Positions 57,830 to 64,000 of a stretch of 64,000 nt of DNA are shown piece by piece. Position numbers and translations under genes: made by a program. Below the pieces are notes generated by a model. The model was not told where the DNA came from, searched no databases, and worked only from the letters and a program-made list of their open reading frames with translations. The number at the start of each line of letters is the position of its first letter. The stretch's first letter is position 1. Source of the DNA: Paracoccus litorisediminis (GTDB lineage Bacteria > Pseudomonadota > Alphaproteobacteria > Rhodobacterales > Rhodobacteraceae); contig NZ_WMIG01000015.1 in assembly GCF_009711205.1 (NCBI RefSeq), forward strand, positions 1-64,000. Direction: 5' to 3'.

Positions 57830-58932
57830 ATGAACATGAAATCCATCATCTGTGCGGGGCTGCTGATCTCGGCCAGCGCGCTGCCCGGCGTGGCGCAGGA
57901 CCGGTCTGCGGGACATGCGGGTGCCCATGCCGGAGGGCCGCCCAGTGGCATGGCGACGTTCCAGCGCAAATTCGGCGCAGCGGGTCTGCTAAGCATCTGG
58001 GGCGTCGACGATACTTTCGGCGCGACCCAAAGCCGGATCAACAACGGCCTGTCGCAACAGGCCAAGGCCGAGGCCACGGGCATCACCACCGGCTATGAGG
58101 ACGACATCTCGACCCTGCTGGTACCGGTTTCGGTGTTGCAGGGCCTGCCGGACGGGCAGTCGTTCATCTATAGCAAGTTCACCTTCAACGCCAATCGCGG
58201 CGCCGAGAACCCGACCTATTCCGAAGGCACGCTGCCCAGCATCCTTGTGTCATATCTGAACATGCCCAGCGACAATCTGGTCTGGGGCATCGGCGTGCTG
58301 GGCCAGCGCGCGGATTCCGACATGAAGCATAATGGCGGCGAGATCAGCTCGACCTCGGCCGGGTTCCGGGGCGATCTGATGTATATCATGAACGACCATT
58401 GGGCGATGCGCATCGGGTGGTGGCGCTGTGGGGGGATAGCACCACGGATATTCCGACGCCCTTCGGAACGGTCAGCGAGGATCGCGACAGCTCGCTGCTG
58501 TACTGGCAGGGCGATCTGGTCGGCACCTTCACCGACGCCGACCTGCCGCAGCTGGGCAAGGGTTGGGTGCTGCATCCGCGACTGGGCATCGTGGCGCAGG
58601 AAACCATCCGCGACGAGGCAACTAACAACAAGGGCGGCCACAGCCCCGAGGAAGATCTTGACTACGGCATGGTGCAGGCCGTCGCGCGCCTTGAGAAGCC
58701 GGTCTTCAAGCCCGGCGAATGGTCCCCGCAATTCGAGCTGGGCGTGAAGCACGAATACGAGAACTCGGTCGGCAGCTACACCGATGAGGACGATTACCTG
58801 TACAGCCAGATCGCCTCTGGCCGGAAGTTTCAGAACGGCGCCTTCCTCAACGCCGCCTATACCCGCGACGACGGCTTTAACGGCAACCGCCGCACCCAGA
58901 CCTTCAAGCTGATCTATTCGATGAGCTTCTGA
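57830..58932 (+). pseudogene. Outer-membrane beta-barrel protein, frameshifted
   Basis: The first 195 or so residues read in one frame: signal peptide MNMKSIICAGLLISASALPGVAQD, then alternating beta-strand-like sequence. Near 58408-58418 the frame shifts: DHWAMRIG continues as VVALWGDSTTDIPTPFGT in the -1 frame, down to LIYSMSF, ending in the terminal Phe typical of outer-membrane proteins. Restoring one G in the GGGTGG run gives a single protein of about 367 residues. The gene is thus either recently inactivated or affected by a sequencing error. The strands and Phe end suggest a porin-like barrel; position after hpaI suggests uptake of the aromatic substrate. Confidence 0.75.
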
Positions 58933-58939
58933 AGCCGGA

Positions 58940-58970
58940 CCGGGCGGCACCGTTCGCCGCCCGGCGTTTT
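58940..58970 (+). terminator. Intrinsic terminator after the outer-membrane gene
   Basis: A perfect nine-base stem CCGGGCGGC/GCCGCCCGG with a seven-base loop is followed by CGTTTT. It lies 7 bases after the stop. Confidence 0.8.
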
Positions 58971-59121
58971 CTCGGTCCGTGGCTGCAACAGGTTTGCCGC
59001 CGTGCCGTCCCCTTCGCTGCCATTTTGACCGGGTTTCGGTAACGACCTGTCCCCCTGAACAGATTGACAGATCCCCTGATCCCCGCCCATTTCTAGGAAG
59101 AACGGTCTGGAACTGGGACAG

Positions 59122-60285
59122 ATGAGCGCTCCGACCCCCTATGCGGCCCTTGCCGACGACCTTCGTGCCCCGGTGCAAGCGGCACATCAGGATTATCTTT
59201 CAAGGCGTTACTTCTCATCCCTGAACGGGCTGCGCTGCCTGTGCATCGCCGCGGTCATGTGGCATCACAGCCCATTTGCCAACCCCGAGGGCGGCCCGCG
59301 CATCCTGAGCCGCGGTTTTGTCGGAGTGGATTTCTTCTTTGTTCTCAGCGGCTTTCTGATCACAACTCTTCTGCTACGTGAAGAAAACCGAACCGGAAGG
59401 ATCGCGGTCGGTGCCTTCTATGGGCGGCGGGCATTGCGGATCCTGCCGGTCTATCTGCTGTTGGTGACATTGCTGGCAATCTATTGGATCGCGTTCAAAG
59501 GTCAGAGCGACATCGCCAAACTGCCTTATTACTACCTGTTTCTGGCGAATTTCCTGAAGGAACATATCCCGCTTCTGTCAGTGACCTGGTCGCTGTCGGT
59601 CGAGGAACAGTTCTATTTTCTTTGGCCGGCCCTGCTGGTGCTGCTGCCCGCTGCCGCTCGGTTTCGGACAGGGCTGCTGATCACGCTGATCGTCATTTGC
59701 CTGCTGATCTCGCTTGGCCTCGCGGATTGGCTTGGCCTGCCCAGGATCGAGACCGAGCAGGCGATCTTCAAGCTGCCGGGCGCGTCCTATATGGCGGTCC
59801 TGTGGGGGGCTTTGACGGCTGTGCTGCTGCATCAAAGGACCGGCTATTCCTGGCTGATGGCGGTGACCGGCTGGCGCGGTGCGCCATTGGTCTTTTTCCT
59901 GACGCTGGCGCTTTATCTGCAATTGTCCCCGCCAATGCTGGTCGGCTGGGCGGCCTTGGGCATGGACGTGTTGATGGCGCTTTGCCTGATTTCGATCGTC
60001 ATCCGCGAGGATCACGTGCTGCGACCGGTCCTGACCTTTGCTCCGGTCGCGCGTGTCGGAGAAGTCAGCTACGGCATCTATCTGTATCACCTGATCGGGC
60101 TGCATATCGCCCATGAGATCGGCCGGCGCGTCCTGCCGGACCCATCGCAGAGCCTTTGGTTGGTTACGCTTCTGTTCGTGGTGATCTCAATCGCCATGGC
60201 CGAGGTCAGCTTCCGCACCTATGAGCGTTTCTTCCTGTCGCTCAAGGGCCGCATGTCGAAAGCTGCGGTTGCCGAGCGGGCCTGA
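59122..60285 (+). CDS. OafA/YrhL-type membrane acyltransferase
   Basis: A 387-residue acyltransferase-3 family protein with about 10 hydrophobic segments. The catalytic His is in AAVMWHHSPFANPEG, the typical RGFVGVDFFFVLSGFLITTLLLREENRTG follows, and SVTWSLSVEEQFYFLWP is the second signature. It transfers an acyl group to a cell-surface glycan or lipid. It is not obviously linked to the catabolic clusters. Its last 44 bases overlap the 3' end of the convergent isomerase gene. Confidence 0.92.
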   Translation: MSAPTPYAALADDLRAPVQAAHQDYLSRRYFSSLNGLRCLCIAAVMWHHSPFANPEGGPRILSRGFVGVDFFFVLSGFLITTLLLREENRTGRIAVGAFYGRRALRILPVYLLLVTLLAIYWIAFKGQSDIAKLPYYYLFLANFLKEHIPLLSVTWSLSVEEQFYFLWPALLVLLPAAARFRTGLLITLIVICLLISLGLADWLGLPRIETEQAIFKLPGASYMAVLWGALTAVLLHQRTGYSWLMAVTGWRGAPLVFFLTLALYLQLSPPMLVGWAALGMDVLMALCLISIVIREDHVLRPVLTFAPVARVGEVSYGIYLYHLIGLHIAHEIGRRVLPDPSQSLWLVTLLFVVISIAMAEVSFRTYERFFLSLKGRMSKAAVAERA

Positions 60286-61117
60286 GCCCTTGCACGCGCT
60301 GCCATAAGGTCAGGACCATCTCGCGCAGTGAAAGCGCCTCGGACCAGCGGTCGGACAGTTCTTCGCCGTACGCGCCGGTGATCGCATAGGGCTTTGGACC
60401 CAGTTCGCAGGTAAAGATCAGCTCCGCATCCGGGGCCGATCGCGCCGACCAGTCGCGGAAACCGTGCTCCCACCAGTCAAGGAACAGGTCCAGCCATGGC
60501 CGGTGCTGGGGAAAAGATATCTCAACCTGCACCTGCTCGCGTGAGGCGACGCGACCGTGAAAGGCCCATGAGTTCCGCAGAATGCGATGGATCATTGCGT
60601 GGTTTTCGACATCGACCGGAAAGGCGAATTCGCGTCCGACAAGGAAATGCGACAGGTCGGCCAGCAAGGGCAGACCCGGCCGGGCATCCAGCAGGTCCAG
60701 CGTGAAATGCAGGTCCGTCGTCATCCGGTCGCGATGGGTTTCGATCAGGACGGGCACACCTGCCCGCTGGGCCAATTCCATCCAGCCGTCCAGCAGCGGC
60801 AGGCAGTCCTGAACCCGACGCGGGCGGATGTCGGGCTGCAGGTTGATATGGCGGACCGGGAACTCTGTCGCCAGTTCCAGAGGCAGCCGCAGGTCGTCGA
60901 CCGAACGTGGAAAGCAGACGCCTTCGATCCCCAGCCCCGTGCCTTGGGTGGCGCGGTTCAGGCGTTCGACAGCCGCCCGATCGGTGTAATGCGCGCTGAT
61001 CCCGTCGAAGCCCGCTGCGGCGATACGGGCAATATTCTCCTCCAGACTGGGTTCAAAACCATCGGCATGGCGACGCTCCATCGCCCAGAGCGATTGAAAG
61101 ACAAGCAGCTTTTGCAT
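60242..61117 (-). CDS. Sugar phosphate isomerase/epimerase (MocC-like TIM barrel)
   Basis: A 291-residue AP_endonuc_2/xylose-isomerase-fold protein. Metal positions appear in VPVLIETHRDRM (Glu), PLLADLSHFLVG (Asp), SWAFHGRVAS (His) and IFTCELGP (Glu). The sequence is of the type placed with rhizopine MocC and inositol IolE/IolI enzymes. It starts on the last base of the reductase stop, so it is the final gene of the moc-like operon. Its 3' end overlaps the acyltransferase by 44 bases on the other strand. Confidence 0.82.
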   Translation of the reverse strand: MQKLLVFQSLWAMERRHADGFEPSLEENIARIAAAGFDGISAHYTDRAAVERLNRATQGTGLGIEGVCFPRSVDDLRLPLELATEFPVRHINLQPDIRPRRVQDCLPLLDGWMELAQRAGVPVLIETHRDRMTTDLHFTLDLLDARPGLPLLADLSHFLVGREFAFPVDVENHAMIHRILRNSWAFHGRVASREQVQVEISFPQHRPWLDLFLDWWEHGFRDWSARSAPDAELIFTCELGPKPYAITGAYGEELSDRWSEALSLREMVLTLWQRVQGLRPARQPQLSTCGP

Positions 61118-62313
61118 CAGGCGGCACGCGCGGTCTTGAGCAGCGCTTTCAGTCCCACCGCTGGATCGGCCAGCACCTTTGGGTCGGGGCGGCTGCCGGC
61201 GGCGATCAGCATCTCGGCCAGCCGGATATCGCGGGCGATGCTGTTGCCGGGGCCAAGGCCCGCCGCGGCGACCAGCAGACCATCGGCCAGATAGAGGCTG
61301 ATCTGGCCGTCACCCAGCGGGCGCGTGACCATCTCCTGTCCGGCTTTTGGCAGGCCCACGACCTGCAGACCAAGATCATATTGATCGGACCAGAACCAGT
61401 GCAGCGCCGCGAAATCCTCGGTCCCGCCCAGCATATTGCGCGCGGCGATCTGGGCCTGATCGCGGGCATTCCGCCAGCTTTCAAGGCGCATATGCCCGCC
61501 GCCGGGTTGGGCAACGGCAGCGCAATCCCCCGCCGCAAAGATGGCAGGGTCCGAGGTCGCAAGTCGCGCATCGGTCAGGATGCCGTTTCCGGTCGCAAGC
61601 CCGGCTGTCTGAGCCAGCGCGGTGTCAGGGATGACGCCGATGGCGCTGATGACCAGACCTGCGGCAACATGATCTCCGGACGCCAGCGTCACCCCGTTGG
61701 GGTTGATCTGCTGGATGCCCTGGCCGAAATGGAAGTCCACGCCTTCCGCAATATGGCGGTCGTGCAAGGCCGTGGCCAGATGGGGTGGAACTGCGCGTGA
61801 CAGCGGCGCGGGTCCGGCTTCGATCACCGTCACCTTGATGCCCCTCCCCCGCAGAAGCGCGGCCAGCTCCATGCCGATCAGCCCCGCGCCGATGATGGCC
61901 ACCGGACCGGTCGCGGCGACCAGCACGGCGGAAGCATCGGCATGGGTGCGAAAATCCAGTGCAAGCTTAGCCCCCGGACAGGTCAGGCGGCGCGGACGGG
62001 CGCCGGTGGCGATCAACAGCCGTTCATAGGCCAGGCTGCTGCCCGTCAGGGTCAGGGTTCGGGTCTGCCGGTCGATCGCCTCGACCGACATGCCGGGGCG
62101 ATAGTCGATCCCCGCCGCGTCCAGCGCAGCCTGTTCGCAGATCGGCTTGCGGATGGCCTGTCCCCCGTCGGGTTTGGACAGGGGAGGACGCTCATAGGGC
62201 AGCCCGGCTTCCGCGCCGATCAGGGTGACGGGACCGTCATAGCCCTGTTCGCGCAGAGCAAATGCCGCCCGCGTCCCGCATTCGCCAGCACCGATGATGA
62301 CCATGCCGTTCAT
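61117..62313 (-). CDS. NAD(P)H-ferredoxin reductase of a Rieske/hydroxylase system (MocF-like)
   Basis: A 398-residue pyridine-nucleotide-disulfide-fold flavoprotein. It has FAD motif VIIGAGECGTRAAFALREQGYDG, NAD motif VAIIGAGLIGMELAALLRGRG and GIFAAGDCAAV-like IFAAGDCA near 270, with the C-terminal reductase domain (LHWFWSDQYDLGLQVVG). It should pass electrons from NAD(P)H to the Rieske ferredoxin at 63381 and thence to the diiron hydroxylase. Rhizopine locus mocDEF has the same trio. Confidence 0.9.
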   Translation of the reverse strand: MNGMVIIGAGECGTRAAFALREQGYDGPVTLIGAEAGLPYERPPLSKPDGGQAIRKPICEQAALDAAGIDYRPGMSVEAIDRQTRTLTLTGSSLAYERLLIATGARPRRLTCPGAKLALDFRTHADASAVLVAATGPVAIIGAGLIGMELAALLRGRGIKVTVIEAGPAPLSRAVPPHLATALHDRHIAEGVDFHFGQGIQQINPNGVTLASGDHVAAGLVISAIGVIPDTALAQTAGLATGNGILTDARLATSDPAIFAAGDCAAVAQPGGGHMRLESWRNARDQAQIAARNMLGGTEDFAALHWFWSDQYDLGLQVVGLPKAGQEMVTRPLGDGQISLYLADGLLVAAAGLGPGNSIARDIRLAEMLIAAGSRPDPKVLADPAVGLKALLKTARAA

Positions 62314-62370
62314 GTCGCTCTCCTGCCTGAAGGGGACCGGCGCGGTAAGGCGACCGCGCCGGTCGAGGGG

Positions 62371-63315
62371 TCAGTTCCGGCCCGCGAAACGGGCGATGCT
62401 GTCGGGGGTCACCAGCTCAAAGGGGATCATCACCTTGGAGGCGACCTTCTCATCCCGGCTCAGCGCCAGTGCCGCGTCGATCGCGCCGGCGGCCTGACCG
62501 GCAGCGTTCTGGAATACGGTCACGTCCAGCTCGCCCGCCTGCATGGCCGCCAGCCCGTCCTGCGTGGCGTCGATGCCGACAACGACGACATCCTCCATCG
62601 AGGTTCCGGCGGCCTTCAGCGCCTGTATCGCGCCGATGGCCATTTCGTCATTATTGGCCAAGACAAGGTCGATCGGACGGCCCGAGGTGATCCAGTTGGT
62701 CGTCAGGTCCAGCGCATTGGTGCGCTGCCACGCGGCGGGCTGTTCGTCGGCGATGGTCACGCCCTTGCAATCGCCCGCGGCCAGCGCATCCTTGGCGGCT
62801 TGCGTCCGCTCGCGCGTCGCCTCATGCGCCAGATCGCCCATCAGCAGATAGGCCTGTGCATCGTCCTGCTTGCCGTGCGCCTTCAGCAGCGCGCAGGCCG
62901 CTTCGGCCCCCAGCCTGCCGGAATCCGCCTCGGCCGAGCCGACATAGGCTTGCGTTGCGGGAAGGCTGTCCACATTGGCGGGCTGCAGGTTCAGATAGAC
63001 CAGCGGAATACCCGCATCCGCCGCCGCCTGACTGATACCCGGCGCGGCCGAGGTGTCGGCCAGCGTCACAATCATCGCGTCCACGCCCGAGGCGATGAAA
63101 TTATTCACCTGATTCAGTTGCTTGGCGACGTCAGTTTGCGCGTCTTCGACCTGCAGCTCGACGCCGCCGACTTCGGTGGCGCGGCTTTGCAGGCCCTCGC
63201 GCAGCAATGTCTGGAAGTTGTTGTCGAAGCTTTGCATCGAGACGGCGATGGTTTCGGCATCGGCGGCAGCCGCCATCAGGGCCACGGCCGAGACCGCAGC
63301 AAGAAACGTCTTCAT
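62371..63315 (-). CDS. Sugar-type ABC periplasmic binding protein (RbsB family)
   Basis: A 314-residue periplasmic receptor. The signal peptide is MKTFLAAVSAVALMAAAADA and the mature part starts ETIAVSMQSFDNNFQTLLREGL. Family I markers are NFIASGVDAMIVTLADTSAAPG and VVGIDATQDGLAAM. GGGAGGATAAG precedes the ATG at 63315. No ATPase or permease for it is in the window, although they may lie beyond the right edge. Rhizopine-binding MocB is of this family. Confidence 0.9.
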   Translation of the reverse strand: MKTFLAAVSAVALMAAAADAETIAVSMQSFDNNFQTLLREGLQSRATEVGGVELQVEDAQTDVAKQLNQVNNFIASGVDAMIVTLADTSAAPGISQAAADAGIPLVYLNLQPANVDSLPATQAYVGSAEADSGRLGAEAACALLKAHGKQDDAQAYLLMGDLAHEATRERTQAAKDALAAGDCKGVTIADEQPAAWQRTNALDLTTNWITSGRPIDLVLANNDEMAIGAIQALKAAGTSMEDVVVVGIDATQDGLAAMQAGELDVTVFQNAAGQAAGAIDAALALSRDEKVASKVMIPFELVTPDSIARFAGRN

Positions 63316-63380
63316 CTTATCCTCCCTGGCGGGGTGCCGGCTCACCCCCGTGACATGCCGGAGCTGGGGGATGCGCGGCG

Positions 63381-63689
63381 CTACAGCGCCACGCGGACCT
63401 CGCCTTCGACGATCTCGACCGGGTAGGTGCGCAGGTTCTCGCAGGCGGGCAGGCGCAGGGCCTCGCCGGTGCGATAGTCGAAGGCACCGGAATGCTTGGG
63501 GCATTCGACCTCGAAATCCATCACCAGCCCTTCGGACAGGTGGATCGCCTCATGGGTGCACAGACCGGCGGTGCACCAGACACTGTCATCCGGGGCGCGA
63601 TAGATCGCATAGGTGCGGCTGCCATGGTCAAAGCGGATGGCGCCTTCCTGTTCGATATCGTCAAGCTTGCAGGCGGTGACCCAGTTCAT
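63381..63689 (-). CDS. Rieske [2Fe-2S] ferredoxin (MocE-like)
   Basis: A 102-residue electron carrier. The cluster motifs are CTAGLCTHEAIHL (C-x-H) and VECPKHSGAFDYRTG (C-x-x-H), with 16 or so residues between. It has no membrane segment. It starts in an ATGA overlap with the diiron hydroxylase gene upstream and lies before the sugar-binding protein and the reductase, so it should carry electrons from the reductase to the hydroxylase. Confidence 0.9.
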   Translation of the reverse strand: MNWVTACKLDDIEQEGAIRFDHGSRTYAIYRAPDDSVWCTAGLCTHEAIHLSEGLVMDFEVECPKHSGAFDYRTGEALRLPACENLRTYPVEIVEGEVRVAL

Positions 63690-64000
63690 TCGGTGGCTCC
63701 TTTCGCATCCAGTTGTGCCTTGCGGGCAGCGAGCTTTTCCTTGCGTTTGCGATAACGGGCCTGCATCCGCGCCTCGCCTTCGGGCGAGCCGTCGTGCCAG
63801 GTGCCGAACCACTTGTCCAAGGGGATCAGGGCGTCGCCGTAATTCACCTCGAAATATTTGTGGTGCAGGTAATGGGCATAGGCATGGCTATCGACCAGCC
63901 GGTCGTCACCCACCTCGATCTTGTCAAAGCCGACATGGCCCGGAATGGCGCCGAAACCGGCGAAATTCATCTGATAGATCATGATGATCGGGTTCGAGGG
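63686..64000 (-). CDS. Sterol-desaturase-like diiron hydroxylase, C-terminal part
   Basis: The window edge cuts this gene; 104 C-terminal residues are visible, continuing open to base 64000 with upstream residues PSNPII before the Met at 63982. The last histidine box HYLHHKYFEVNYGDALIPLDKWFGTWHDG is typical of the fatty acid hydroxylase/sterol desaturase family (HxxHH). A charged coiled tail (ARMQARYRKRKEKLAARKAQ) ends the protein. As first gene of the operon it would use the Rieske protein as electron donor, like MocD in rhizopine catabolism, although MocD is usually described as a hydrocarbon oxygenase. Confidence 0.78.
   Translation of the reverse strand, partial: PSNPIIMIYQMNFAGFGAIPGHVGFDKIEVGDDRLVDSHAYAHYLHHKYFEVNYGDALIPLDKWFGTWHDGSPEGEARMQARYRKRKEKLAARKAQLDAKGATE

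Overview
The window is a high-GC chromosome or megaplasmid segment of an alphaproteobacterium. Gene content, codon use and Ala/Gly/Arg-rich proteins fit the Rhodobacteraceae, most probably a Paracoccus-like organism (inference; no rRNA or marker gene is present). It is almost entirely accessory catabolism: about 57 genes in compact operons, many joined by 1-4 base stop/start overlaps. I see no tRNA, rRNA, CRISPR array or phage gene, and no gene-free stretch longer than 300 bases.

Layout. 1-1794: mobile-element debris, namely the broken 3' end of an IS30-type transposase and a complete IS1202/ISNCY-type element with imperfect terminal repeats. 1953-7289: a probable polyamine module (class III aminotransferase, APC permease, AraC regulator, HDAC-like deacetylase). 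7328-12225: hydroxyquinol module (LysR; Dabb protein, maleylacetate reductase, hydroxyquinol 1,2-dioxygenase, aldehyde dehydrogenase). 12285-19698: MarR regulator with paired operators, SsuA/TauA-type ABC transporter with two permeases, a formylglycine sulfatase/phosphonate ester hydrolase, and an atypical ClC channel. 19700-21603: LysR and aldo/keto reductase. 21688-30048: CUT1 ABC transporter with two ATPases, a 62-residue membrane protein and dihydroxyacetone kinase, divergent from a LacI regulator with a large palindromic operator. 30140-33276: UBP zinc finger, cNMP-binding/thioredoxin-reductase-like fusion, and a secreted CAP-RTX protein. 33438-37852: ROK, PfkB kinase, GatZ-type protein and ketose 3-epimerase-like protein. 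38133-39428: a natural fusion of a YqjI-like PadR regulator to a YqjH-like siderophore-interacting reductase, with its own palindrome.

39481-57714: an aromatic meta-cleavage super-cluster of about 18 kb. It holds a TRAP transporter, MFS carrier, flavin monooxygenase, amidohydrolase, two FAH-fold enzymes, NTF2-like protein, SDR, dienelactone hydrolase, HpaF, a homoprotocatechuate 2,3-dioxygenase-type extradiol dioxygenase, IclR and GntR regulators, a DUF3500-like protein, a GabD-type dehydrogenase, HpaH and HpaI. Five copies of a TTCCGCAATGTGAACA-like motif lie 66-106 bases upstream of its transcription units, suggesting one regulon, most likely under the IclR protein. The lower pathway ends in pyruvate plus succinate semialdehyde, then succinate. 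The ring-cleavage substrate is probably homoprotocatechuate-like, but the usual HpaBC and a clear HpaE are missing.

57830-60285: a frameshifted outer-membrane beta-barrel gene and an acyltransferase. 60242-64000: a group resembling rhizopine (moc) catabolism: MocC-like isomerase, ferredoxin reductase, sugar-binding protein, Rieske ferredoxin and the 3' end of a diiron sterol-desaturase-like hydroxylase cut by the window edge.
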